DNA of 15,374 nucleotides from Gemmatimonas phototrophica (GTDB lineage: Bacteria; Gemmatimonadota; Gemmatimonadetes; Longimicrobiales; Gaopeijiaceae), in assembly GCA_945876015.1 (NCBI GenBank), contig CAMCNM010000017.1, positions 1 to 15,374 of the forward strand. The letters run 5' to 3'. Made by a program: the position numbers and the translations under genes. Shown here piece after piece: positions 1 through 7,204 of this stretch (its first letter is position 1; every line of letters begins with the position of its first letter). The notes below the pieces were generated by a model. That model did not search any database. It had not been told where the DNA came from and worked only from the letters and a program-made list of their open reading frames with translations.

Positions 1-160
1 CAACGGACTGCTGGAGGGCAACACGCACCTGAGGGCACCGCAGGGCACGCCGATGGCGAACGTGTTCGTGAGCCTGCTGCAGGCGATGGGACACGACGAC
101 ATCAGCCGGTTCGGCGACTCGACCGGTGCGTTCCCGCTCTACGCCCCCAGGGGCGCCTAA
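1..160 (+). CDS. DUF1552 family protein, C-terminal end only
   Basis: Only the last 52 codons are in the window, read from base 2 to a TAA at 158-160. The visible peptide contains TPMANVFVSLLQAMG and then a segment with FGDSTGAFPL. I recognise this ending from DUF1552 proteins, a family of secreted proteins of unknown biochemical function found in Planctomycetota, Acidobacteriota and similar groups. They often carry a twin-arginine signal and are commonly encoded beside DUF1592 (cytochrome-like) and ankyrin proteins. The ankyrin gene starts 12 bp downstream on the same strand, so the two are probably co-transcribed. The family assignment rests on this short tail and the neighbour, so it is a recognition call, not a proof. 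Confidence 0.7.
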   Translation, partial: NGLLEGNTHLRAPQGTPMANVFVSLLQAMGHDDISRFGDSTGAFPLYAPRGA

Positions 161-172
161 CACGGAGGCCCG

Positions 173-2119
173 GTGAAACTGAAACAAGGATTCAGCGCGG
201 CGGTTCTCGCGTTCGCGCTTCTGACCGGCGCAATCCTGCCGGACGATCGGGCGCTGCTGGACGCGGCGAAGCGGGGCGACGTCGCGGCGGTAAAGGCGGC
301 GTTGAAGGAGGGGGCCGACGTGAACGCGGCGCAGGGCGACGGCTTGACCGCGCTGCACCTGGCCGCGCAGGAGGGCAACCTCGAGATCACGAAGCTGCTG
401 CTCGGGGCCAAGGCGAACGTCGAGGCGAAGACCAAGATCGGTGACTACACGCCGCTGCACCTGGCGGCGAGTGGTGCGCGCCTGACGGTGGTGCAGGCGC
501 TGCTGTCGGCGGGCGCGAGCCCCTCGGCGGTGACGACGACGACGGGGGTGACCCCGCTGCACCTGGCCGCCAAGGCCCTGAACGGTGAGCGGGTGGTCAA
601 GACGCTGCTCGAGAAGGGCGCCCCCGTGGACGCGAGGGAGTCGTCTTCCGGGCAGACGGCGCTGATGTTCGCGGCCGCGTACAACCGCGCGGCTGCGGTG
701 AAGGAGCTGATGGCCCACGGCGCCGACGCGGCGATCACCACCGAAATCCAGGATCTGCTCAAGCAACTGGTGGTGGACAAGGCCGCGGATGCCCGGATGA
801 CGCAGGTGATCTCGGGCATCCGGACGAGCGCACCGGATGGCACCCAGCGCGAGCTGACGGTGGTCGAGGAGCAGCAGGCGATCGCGGCCCAGCGCGCCTT
901 CCTCGGCTCGAAGGAAGATGTCGCCAAGGTCCTCGAGGGCTTCACGCCGGACCAGCTGTCCGCCAAGCGGCCCTGGTGGTCCTTGCCGAATGTCATGGAC
1001 AAAAGCACCGACACCGTCTTCTCCCGTCCCGTCGCCGAGACGCTCGTCCGTCGCATGGGCGGGATGACCGCCCTCCACCACGCGGCCCGCGAGGGTCGGA
1101 TCGAGGCAATCGGTGCTTTGCTCGATGGCGGCGCGAACATCAACCAGACCAGCGCGGACGGCAGCACGCCGCTCGTGCAGGCGCTGCTGAACGGGCGCTA
1201 CGACCTCGCGATGGTCCTGATCCAGCGCGGCGCCGACGTGAACGTGGCTACGAACACGGACGGGATCGCCCCGCTGTTCGCGCTGCTCCAGACCCAGTGG
1301 GCGCTCAAGTGGACCGACCAGCCGCAGCCGCGCGCGCAGGACAACCAGCAGACGGAGTACCTGGCAGTGCTGAATGCACTGCTCGAGAAGGGCGCCAATC
1401 CGAACCACCCCCTCACGTCGCACCTCTGGTTCTTCGAGTGGGAGAACAAGTTCGGGCAGGACATCACGGGTGCGACACCGTTCTGGCGCGCCAGCTTCGC
1501 CCAGGACCTGGATGCGATGACTGCGATGGCCGCATTCGGCGCGGATCCGACCATCCCGACCACATGGCCCGAGCCTGGTTTGCGCGGCAACCGGCAGGTG
1601 GACGGCCGCAATCTCGAGGATTCCGGGCTGCCGATCTTCCCGACCGGGTCTCCGAACATGTATCCCATCCAGGCCGCGGCGGGCGGTGGCTACATGGCCG
1701 TGGGCGCGTTCCAGCAGAACAACGTCCCGAACAACTTCCTCCCGGCCGTGAAGTGGCTGACCGAGGAGATGGGCGCGGATGTGAACCTGCCGGACGCCTG
1801 GGGCTATACGCCGCTGCACTACGCTGCCGTGCGGGGTGACAACCCGCTGATCGAGTACCTGGTCTCCAAGGGCGCCGACGTGCATGCGCTCAGCCGCATG
1901 GGCCAGTCCGTGGTGGACCTGACGCGCGGCGGCCGGAACGGGTTCTTCCAACGCACACCGTATCCTCAGACGATGGAGCTTCTGCTCCGGCTGGGGTCGG
2001 AGTACAAGTGCTTGAACACCCACTTCCGAAGCAACGGAGACTGGTGTCCCGGTGCCGGCGTGCCGCCGTTCAAGGGCGCGGTGCAGCAGGAAGGACAGAT
2101 CGCCCCGACGACGAAGTGA
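173..2119 (+). CDS. Secreted ankyrin-repeat protein
   Basis: A 648-residue protein starting at GTG with a clear GGAGG at 164-168, just after the DUF1552 stop. Residues 1 to about 21 form a signal peptide (basic MKLKQ start, then a hydrophobic stretch ending LTGA), so the repeats act outside the cytoplasm. Ankyrin repeats with the TALHLAA/TPLHLAA and GADVN hallmarks occupy roughly residues 24-187. A non-repeat spacer of about 105 residues follows, then repeats at about 295-415, a degenerate one near 434-463 and a canonical one at 543-572 (GYTPLHYAA). The tail has two cysteines about a dozen residues apart (YKC and DWCPG), possibly a disulfide. Ankyrin repeats bind proteins; the partner is unknown, and the DUF1552 product or a membrane complex with it is the obvious candidate. 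No enzymatic motif is visible. Confidence 0.9.
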   Translation: MKLKQGFSAAVLAFALLTGAILPDDRALLDAAKRGDVAAVKAALKEGADVNAAQGDGLTALHLAAQEGNLEITKLLLGAKANVEAKTKIGDYTPLHLAASGARLTVVQALLSAGASPSAVTTTTGVTPLHLAAKALNGERVVKTLLEKGAPVDARESSSGQTALMFAAAYNRAAAVKELMAHGADAAITTEIQDLLKQLVVDKAADARMTQVISGIRTSAPDGTQRELTVVEEQQAIAAQRAFLGSKEDVAKVLEGFTPDQLSAKRPWWSLPNVMDKSTDTVFSRPVAETLVRRMGGMTALHHAAREGRIEAIGALLDGGANINQTSADGSTPLVQALLNGRYDLAMVLIQRGADVNVATNTDGIAPLFALLQTQWALKWTDQPQPRAQDNQQTEYLAVLNALLEKGANPNHPLTSHLWFFEWENKFGQDITGATPFWRASFAQDLDAMTAMAAFGADPTIPTTWPEPGLRGNRQVDGRNLEDSGLPIFPTGSPNMYPIQAAAGGGYMAVGAFQQNNVPNNFLPAVKWLTEEMGADVNLPDAWGYTPLHYAAVRGDNPLIEYLVSKGADVHALSRMGQSVVDLTRGGRNGFFQRTPYPQTMELLLRLGSEYKCLNTHFRSNGDWCPGAGVPPFKGAVQQEGQIAPTTK

Positions 2120-2157
2120 CGCCCTGACCGCATCGCGCTGGGCGACGGAAAGGGGGA

Positions 2158-2427
2158 CTACCTGGCCGGCTTCCTGGGCAGGACGAGGCAGAACTCCGAA
2201 ACGAATGGCTCGAAGATCTCGTGGATCTTCTCGGGGGCGATCCCGATGCCGTTGTCGCGGACGGCGATGAACGCGCCCTGGCTGTTCCGGCCGTAGTCCA
2301 CCTCGATCCAGTCTCCCCGCTCCGTGAACTTGACTGCGTTGGAGAGCATTCGCCGCGTCCTGGCGGCGCGCGGCACGATCACCTCCGCGCTCCGGCCCGA
2401 GGGGAAATGCAGCTCGCTCGGAGCTGG
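2158..2427 (-). pseudogene. Histidine kinase ATPase-domain remnant
   Basis: Reading on the minus strand from about 2427, an open frame with no obvious start encodes an N-box segment (LSNAVKFTERG) and a G1-box segment (VRDNGIGIAPEKIHEIFEPF). These are the adjacent ATP-binding motifs of HATPase_c domains in sensor histidine kinases. After IFEPFV, where a kinase would continue to the G2 box (GTGLGL), the sequence switches to an unrelated tail and stops at 2158. The HisKA phosphoacceptor region and the sensor part are absent, and the frame begins just 2 bp after the TPR gene stop. A GTG at 2382 could start a 74-residue peptide, but that would lack the catalytic lid. I read it as the relic of a deleted kinase gene, cut at both ends. 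Confidence 0.75.
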
Positions 2428-2429
2428 CT

Positions 2430-3806
2430 TCAGGGGACCAGCTCGTACCGGAAGGCGGTGGCTCCGGTCTGGAACAAGACCTCGAGTTGCTTGCTCTCGC
2501 CCTTCGCCGGAGCGACGACGTCCACCGTTTCGCTACCGAGCGCGTCGCCCTCGTCGTAGAACCAGAACCGCAGCCGCACAGGGGACCCCGGCTCTGCGGC
2601 GTTGCCGACCAGTTGTCCCACGATCCGGGTGGCGGTTCCCAATGGACGCATCTGAAGGTCTTTCACGAAGATGGGTGCATCGTCGTGTCGCTTCAGCCCC
2701 GCGCGGGCTCCGTCCGGATCTCCGTTCTCGAGATGGGCGCGTGCGGCGAGCAAGAGGACGTCCTTGCCGAGCGGATCGAGGTCCGCGAGATGGTCGCCGG
2801 CGCCGAGGAGCGGGGTCCAGTCGTTCCCCGCGAACAGGGCGTTGGCGTAGTTGAACCACGCGTCGCGCGACTCGGGACGCATCTGCGTGAGTCGTCCGAA
2901 CGCTTCGCCCGAGCGCTGGTAGTCACGCGTCTTGAACAGCGCGACGCCCAGGTTGAACAGCTGGGTCGAGTTCAGGTCGGGGCGCGAGAGCAGCGCGGAA
3001 TAGATGGTGGCCGCCTCGTCCGTCCGGCTCTGGCCGGCGATCGCGGAGGCCAGGTCGCTCCGCGTTTGGATGTCCGTCGTGTCGCGCTCGACCTGGCTCC
3101 GCAGCAGCGGCTCGGCCTCGGCGTAGCGCTTCACGAAGAGGAGGACCTGCGCGAGGCTCTCCTCGGTGCTGATGCGGTCCTCCTCGCGAACCTTCAGATC
3201 ATCCGCGGTGAGAACAACCGTGGCCGGCCTTTTTTCCAGTCCCGCCAACGCGCGCCGGTAGACCTCTATCGCGTCCTCGTAGACGCCCTCGCGCGTGAGG
3301 AGGTTGCCGAGGTTGCGGTGCGCCTCGGCCCGGAGATCGTACATCCGGGCAGCCGCGGTCCAGGACTTGATCGCCCCCTCGACGTTCCCCGAGTCGAACG
3401 CCTGGACTCCCTGGTTGTAGGCATCCCCCCAGGCGGCCATCCGCTCGGGCTCGATCTCGAGCTGATACGCGGGATAGAGGCGCTGTGCCTCGGTGAACAT
3501 CTCGTCCGCCTCGTCGTACGCGTGGAGCCGCGAGCTCGCGAGGCCAGCGAGGTAGTAGTGGATGGGGTTGGTCGGATCGGCCAGGAGGCCTTCCTTGGCC
3601 ATCTCGAGCGCCCGGTCGAGGAAGCCCTGGACCAGGTACAGGACCGCGGTCTGCGAGTAGCGGGTCCGCACGGGCGGAGTGCCGAGCTCGTAGACGATGC
3701 CCGTGGGCGAAACGATGGGCAGCTTGGGTCCCCGCGGTCCGCCGGCGCAGCCGCCCAGGGCGACGGCCAACGCGAGCGTGGCGAGGATCGTACGCGAGCG
3801 CCGCAT
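2430..3806 (-). CDS. TPR lipoprotein with C-terminal beta domain
   Basis: A 458-residue protein starting at ATG, 20 bp after the tonB-family stop. Residues 1-20 form a lipoprotein signal with lipobox LGGC, giving a lipidated Cys20. Residues about 50-370 are helical tetratricopeptide repeats; examples are the LEMAKEGLLADPTNP turn near residue 70 and the AHRNLGNLL / AIEVYRRAL pair near 165-190. The final ~80 residues (from VKDLQMRPLGT) are beta-rich, with a V-G-x-L-x-N and FWFYDEGDALGSE pattern that resembles an FxLYD-type domain; this is a tentative match. TPRs act as protein scaffolds. Its position directly downstream of the TonB-family gene suggests a periplasmic partner of the transducer, though TPR lipoproteins have many other roles. 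Confidence 0.88.
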   Translation of the reverse strand: MRRSRTILATLALAVALGGCAGGPRGPKLPIVSPTGIVYELGTPPVRTRYSQTAVLYLVQGFLDRALEMAKEGLLADPTNPIHYYLAGLASSRLHAYDEADEMFTEAQRLYPAYQLEIEPERMAAWGDAYNQGVQAFDSGNVEGAIKSWTAAARMYDLRAEAHRNLGNLLTREGVYEDAIEVYRRALAGLEKRPATVVLTADDLKVREEDRISTEESLAQVLLFVKRYAEAEPLLRSQVERDTTDIQTRSDLASAIAGQSRTDEAATIYSALLSRPDLNSTQLFNLGVALFKTRDYQRSGEAFGRLTQMRPESRDAWFNYANALFAGNDWTPLLGAGDHLADLDPLGKDVLLLAARAHLENGDPDGARAGLKRHDDAPIFVKDLQMRPLGTATRIVGQLVGNAAEPGSPVRLRFWFYDEGDALGSETVDVVAPAKGESKQLEVLFQTGATAFRYELVP

Positions 3807-3826
3807 CGAGGAGCCCCGAGCCCCTC

Positions 3827-4702
3827 TCAGAACCAGGGGAAGTTAATCGTGAATACCGCCGACATGGGCATGGGAACGCCCTCGAATCGGGCCGGGCGGA
3901 ACGTGACGACCTTGCTGAACAGCTGCAGCGCGAGGTCGTCCAGGTCGGCCTTCCCACTGGACCCGACGACCTCGGCCCATTCGACCGAGCCCGTGGGGCT
4001 GACCCAGAGCGCCACCTGGACCGATCCGGCGTTGCGATCCTGCGGGCTCGAGTTCCGCCTCATGTAATCCCAGACCTCGGACGGATTCCGGACCAGCACC
4101 CAGTTCGACGCGGCCTCGAGCGCTACGTCGGGCCGGAGCGCGTTGAGGCGCTCGAGATCGATCGCGCTCAGCGCCCTCAGCGATTCGAATTCCGTCGGGT
4201 TGGTCGCGTTGTTCGCCACGCCTCGCGCACCGCCGACACTGCTGTTTTCGTCGGTCGGACTGCCGTTATTGGTTCCCTGGTACATCGGGTTGTCCGAGAT
4301 GGTCGGGACGTACGATGCGCCGCGCACGAGGCGGTTGCGCAGGTCGTCCTGCATGTCCCGCAGATCCTCTTCCGAGACGCCGGGACGCTCCGCCTCCGCG
4401 GTAGGGTCGAGCGGAGCGTTACCCGTGCGCGCTGGGATCGGCAGAGTGCCCTGGGCCAGATCGACGCCTTCGGGCAGGTCGTACATGTTGATGAAGACCG
4501 GCAGACCCGGGTCCACCGGAAGGTCGGGCTCGAAGAGGTTGAGCCTCGGTCCACCCATCGGCCAGAGGGCGAAGACCGCCGCGTGCGCGGCGGTGGCCGC
4601 CATCATCGAGAACGACATGCGCTGGCCCCAGCGCTCCTTGGCCAGATCCCTGGAGCGGTACTGCAGACGGTCCTGCGCATCGTCCCGTAGCGTTGCCCCC
4701 AT
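3827..4702 (-). CDS. tonB: TonB-family energy transducer
   Basis: A 291-residue protein. The open frame extends upstream to 4900, but the ATG at 4702 is preferred because GGAGG lies at 4709-4713 at good spacing and the upstream residues look non-coding. Residues about 29-48 (MSFSMMAATAAHAAVFALWP) give one weak membrane segment, followed by a periplasmic linker with FEPDLPVDPGLPVF. The C-terminal ~85 residues match a TonB C-terminal domain: VQVALWVSPTGSVEWAEVV, then a helix (LDDLALQLFSKVV) and FRPARFEGVPMPM before the final strand. TonB proteins couple inner-membrane proton flow, through ExbB/ExbD, to outer-membrane transporters. The exbD and exbB genes lie on the same strand upstream, separated only by the divergent matrixin gene. 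No TonB-dependent receptor is present here, so the substrate is unknown. Confidence 0.87.
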   Translation of the reverse strand: MGATLRDDAQDRLQYRSRDLAKERWGQRMSFSMMAATAAHAAVFALWPMGGPRLNLFEPDLPVDPGLPVFINMYDLPEGVDLAQGTLPIPARTGNAPLDPTAEAERPGVSEEDLRDMQDDLRNRLVRGASYVPTISDNPMYQGTNNGSPTDENSSVGGARGVANNATNPTEFESLRALSAIDLERLNALRPDVALEAASNWVLVRNPSEVWDYMRRNSSPQDRNAGSVQVALWVSPTGSVEWAEVVGSSGKADLDDLALQLFSKVVTFRPARFEGVPMPMSAVFTINFPWF

Positions 4703-4765
4703 CAAAAGCCTCCGATGCAAAGCGGGATCGACTGAGGGCCGAGAGCCAGCAGAAGGGAAGGCCAA

Positions 4766-4822
4766 CTCCCCCACATTACTGCGCCCGAGGCAGAGCACAC
4801 AACATGCCGATGTGGGAGGGGG
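4766..4822. promoter_or_regulatory. Divergent intergenic region with inverted repeat
   Basis: The 204 bp between the tonB-family start (4702) and the matrixin start (4907) must carry the promoters of both. Within it, CCCACAT at 4770-4776 is the reverse complement of ATGTGGG at 4810-4816, and flanking C and G runs could extend pairing past a bulge. The 33-base loop makes a simple terminator unlikely; an operator or chance pairing are both possible. I could not identify convincing -35/-10 boxes. Confidence 0.25.
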
Positions 4823-4906
4823 CTCAGGGCGCTTGTGGCGCACCCGCCGGGCGGGGTAGGATGGGTGCCGGCGGCCCTGTACGCTGCGCCCGGGAGGCAT
4901 CGAGTA

Positions 4907-5941
4907 ATGACACGCCGGATCGCGCCCGTAGGGGCCGCACTTTCGATCGTGGGGCTATTGGGCTGGCTCCTCATGAGCAAGCCAGGTGGGCCCTCCTCCG
5001 CCCAGGCTTCGGCCCAGCCTGCCCTGGATCCGATCGAGCAGCAGAGGACGGGCGGCTCCGCCGTTCCCTGCGCCGTACCGCTCTCCTGGCGCATCGAGGC
5101 GGTGGACGACCGGTTCGGCCTCACGCCGGCCGACGCACGATCCGCCCTCCAGAACGCCGCCGCCCTCTGGGAGGATGCCGTCGGGCGGAGTCTCTTCGCG
5201 GAGGACCCGGCCGCGGGATTCCTGGTTCGATTCGTGTACGACGACCGGCAGAGCAATCTCCTCGAGCGGCTGGACCTCGAGCGCGAGTTCGATGCGGCGG
5301 GCCGCGCCCTCGACGACCGCCGCGACGGACTCGCCGGCCGGCAGAAGGGATTCGAGCAGGGGCGAACCGCGTATCAGGAGCGTGTCGCCGACTTCGAGCG
5401 GCAGGTGGTCGCGCACAACGCGGCCGTGGAGGGTTGGAACCGCCGCGGCGGCGCGCCGGATTCGGTCGCGCAGGGTCTGACGGATGAGGGAGAGCAGCTC
5501 CAGGAGGTGAGGAGGGATCTCGACCAGGCTCAGGGCGAGCTGGAGGCGCTGCGGCTTTCCATCCAGGCCGAAGCCGATCGGCTCAACCAGGATCTGATCG
5601 ACCACGGAGCCAAGGGAGCGGCCCTGGAGAGGATGTTCCCGCCCACTCGCGTCGAGGCCGGCCTGTACAAGGAAGCCGCGCACGAGCAGGGCGGCCGCGT
5701 CGTTTCCATCCAGCGCGAGATCGAGATCTACCGCTTCGCCAACCCCGACGATCTACGCCTGGTGGCGGCCCACGAGCTGGGACACGCGCTGGGGCTCGGC
5801 CATTCGCCCAGCGCGAGCGCCCTGATGAGCCAGGAGACGCACGGCAACGGGGAGACCTCCGCGGGTGGAGCGATCCTGCCCAGCGACCTCGATCTACTGC
5901 GGTCGCGGTGTCCCGATCTCAGCGGTCCTCTTCGACCTTGA
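4907..5941 (+). CDS. Matrixin-like zinc metalloprotease with coiled-coil insert
   Basis: A 344-residue protein from the ATG at 4907, which has GGAGG at 4893-4897; an earlier ATG at 4835 lacks this support. Residues about 5-23 form an N-terminal hydrophobic signal or anchor, so the enzyme is exported. The zinc site is HELGHALGLGH at 289-299 (His289, His293, His299 as ligands, Glu290 as catalytic base), followed by the Met-turn at Met307 (SALMSQ); this is the metzincin/matrixin signature. The front half of the fold (VPLSWRIEAVDDRFG to FLVRFVYDD, about 57-110) precedes an approximately 115-residue coiled coil (117-231) rich in Glu, Arg and Gln, which separates it from the active-site helix. The gene diverges from tonB, and its last 23 bases overlap the end of exbD on the other strand. 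The substrate is unknown. Confidence 0.88.
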   Translation: MTRRIAPVGAALSIVGLLGWLLMSKPGGPSSAQASAQPALDPIEQQRTGGSAVPCAVPLSWRIEAVDDRFGLTPADARSALQNAAALWEDAVGRSLFAEDPAAGFLVRFVYDDRQSNLLERLDLEREFDAAGRALDDRRDGLAGRQKGFEQGRTAYQERVADFERQVVAHNAAVEGWNRRGGAPDSVAQGLTDEGEQLQEVRRDLDQAQGELEALRLSIQAEADRLNQDLIDHGAKGAALERMFPPTRVEAGLYKEAAHEQGGRVVSIQREIEIYRFANPDDLRLVAAHELGHALGLGHSPSASALMSQETHGNGETSAGGAILPSDLDLLRSRCPDLSGPLRP

Positions 5942-6335
5942 TCGCAAACTGCGTCGCGCCGGCCTGGCGGGCGTAGTCCACGAACTGCACGGCCCGACCG
6001 TAGGGCACCGCCCGGTCGGCGCTGATCACCACCGGCGCGTCCGGCCGGCTCCGGTAGGCGAACCTGAGCTCGTCCAGCACGTCGTTCTCCTGGATCTCCC
6101 GATCGTTCAAGCGGATGCTTCCGTCCCGTAGGATCGTGATGGTGAGCGGCTCCTGGTTCACCTCGTCCTTCGTGGCGGCCTTGGGCAGCTCGACCTTCAT
6201 CGCCTGCGACACGATGTAGGTCGAGACCACCATCAGAACCACCAGTAGCACCAGCACCACGTCGACCAGGGGCGTGATGTTGATTCCGGTGATGAGCTCG
6301 TTGCGACGGCGTCCGCGGGAGGACAGGGTGGGCAT
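5919..6335 (-). CDS. exbD: ExbD biopolymer transport protein
   Basis: A 138-residue protein starting at ATG, 9 bp after the exbB stop, so the two are translated from one message. It has a short cytoplasmic N-terminus, then NITPLVDVVLVLLVVLMVVS, the single membrane helix of ExbD/TolR. Asp25 sits at the start of that helix, where the conserved proton-carrying aspartate lies in the family. The periplasmic part (from about 44) ends with VVISADRAVPYGRAVQFVDYAR, the usual ExbD C-terminal pattern. With ExbB it forms the inner-membrane proton channel that energises a TonB protein. TolR is the main alternative, but no tolA, tolB or pal gene is nearby while a TonB-family gene is. The 3' end overlaps the convergent protease gene by 23 bp. 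Confidence 0.93.
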   Translation of the reverse strand: MPTLSSRGRRRNELITGINITPLVDVVLVLLVVLMVVSTYIVSQAMKVELPKAATKDEVNQEPLTITILRDGSIRLNDREIQENDVLDELRFAYRSRPDAPVVISADRAVPYGRAVQFVDYARQAGATQFAIKVEEDR

Positions 6336-6344
6336 GGAGGTCTC

Positions 6345-7004
6345 TCAGCGCGACGCTGCGACGGCGGACAATCTGCCCGCGCCCGGCCGGGTGCTCTTGC
6401 TGTAGGCTAGGATCAGGTTCATCAGGGCGCGCGCGTTGTCCTCGGTGGCGTCCGCCCGCTTCGTGAACAGGTTGTACGCCACGACCGCGGGGAGGGCGAC
6501 GGCGATGCCCAGCGCGGTGGCGATCAGCGCCTCGGCGATTCCGGTCATCACGTTGCCGATGGCGGATCCTGCCGTGTTGCTCAGCTCCTGGAACGCGGCG
6601 ACCACGCCCAGCACGGTGCCGAGGAGTCCCACGAAGGGCGCGTTGTTCCCCACCGTTCCGAGGAAGGCCGAGCCCTGATCCAGCTCGATCCGCTGCTCGC
6701 GGATCGCAGCTTCGAGCACCTCGCTCATCGCTTCCGGGCCGTCGTCGAACCACTCGAGGGCGCGCAGGATGATCGCCGACTCGGTGCCCCGGTGGCCGCT
6801 GAGCAGGGCGCGGACCGCGCCCAGGTCCTCCTTGCGGATGGTGTCCTCGAGCTGACGCGAGAACGGGACCATTCGGAGGAGGCGCCGGCGGAAATAGATC
6901 ATCCGCTCGATGATGGTTCCGACCGAGAACAGGGAGAGGACCAGGAGCAGCCAGAGCACCCAGGCAGGGCCGACGGATGCAATTCCGACAAGGCGTTCAA
7001 TCAC
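6345..7004 (-). CDS. exbB: ExbB/TolQ/MotA-family proton channel protein
   Basis: A 219-residue protein starting at GTG, with a strong AGGAGG at 7012-7017. It has three membrane segments: about residues 12-33 (WVLWLLLVLSLFSVGTI), 113-140 and 148-180. The second holds FLGTVGNNAPFVGLLGTVLG and the third GIAEALIATALGIAVALPAV, both close to the ExbB/TolQ consensus, including the small-residue and threonine positions that line the proton path. ExbB forms a pentamer around the ExbD helix in the inner membrane. It is the first gene of an exbB-exbD pair 9 bp apart; tonB and the TPR lipoprotein lie further along the same strand beyond the protease. TolQ is a less likely reading for the reasons given under exbD. 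Confidence 0.93.
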   Translation of the reverse strand: MIERLVGIASVGPAWVLWLLLVLSLFSVGTIIERMIYFRRRLLRMVPFSRQLEDTIRKEDLGAVRALLSGHRGTESAIILRALEWFDDGPEAMSEVLEAAIREQRIELDQGSAFLGTVGNNAPFVGLLGTVLGVVAAFQELSNTAGSAIGNVMTGIAEALIATALGIAVALPAVVAYNLFTKRADATEDNARALMNLILAYSKSTRPGAGRLSAVAASR

Positions 7005-7042
7005 GACCTATCCTCCTCGTAAGAGCTTTCGGAATCGGTCAC

Positions 7043-7050
7043 GGGGGGGG
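7043..7050. repeat. G8 homopolymer upstream of exbB
   Basis: Eight consecutive G on the plus strand (C8 on the exbB coding strand), 39-46 bases before the exbB GTG. It could sit in a promoter or leader and is also a likely place for sequencing-length error. Confidence 0.6.
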
Positions 7051-7149
7051 TCGGGCCGCGCCGGACTCGCCCCTATGGCTCGCCGCGCAGTCGCCAACCT
7101 AAGGGACCTGCTGCCCGATTGCACGGGAGAGGGGGTCCGGCAATGACTA

Positions 7150-7183
7150 GGGGCCCGCCGGACGCGCCGGCGGGCCCCCTTTT
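7150..7183 (+). terminator. Strong hairpin terminator between exbB and the PG-binding gene
   Basis: A perfect 12-bp GC stem (GGGGCCCGCCGG at 7150-7161 with its complement at 7167-7178) around a 5-base loop, followed on the plus strand by CTTTT. It lies 22 bp after the stop of the minus-strand gene ending at 7205, so it most likely ends that transcript before exbB. The T-run is on the plus-strand side, however, and the minus-strand side reads CTAGTCATT. It may work in both directions; its orientation is discussed in the findings. Confidence 0.75.
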
Positions 7184-7204
7184 CCCTGCTGGGACGACCC
7201 TCCC

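Noticed and set aside
2487..4067. Long 526-codon plus-strand frame
   Set aside because: It is antisense to the TPR lipoprotein and part of tonB, both of which have signal/domain evidence. Its translation is low-complexity Arg/Gly/Glu, typical of a high-GC shadow.
4835..4906. Upstream ATG for the matrixin (at 4835)
   Set aside because: The extra 24 residues have no ribosome site and put the signal segment far from the N-terminus; the ATG at 4907 with GGAGG fits better.
5728..6753. Minus-strand 341-codon frame across exbD and exbB
   Set aside because: It runs through exbD, exbB and the end of the protease in another frame; Arg/Gly-rich without domain pattern.
7078..7146. 23-residue plus-strand ORF (MARRAVANL...) ending just before the hairpin
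   Set aside because: No ribosome site and no recognisable feature; proximity to the hairpin is not enough to call a gene.
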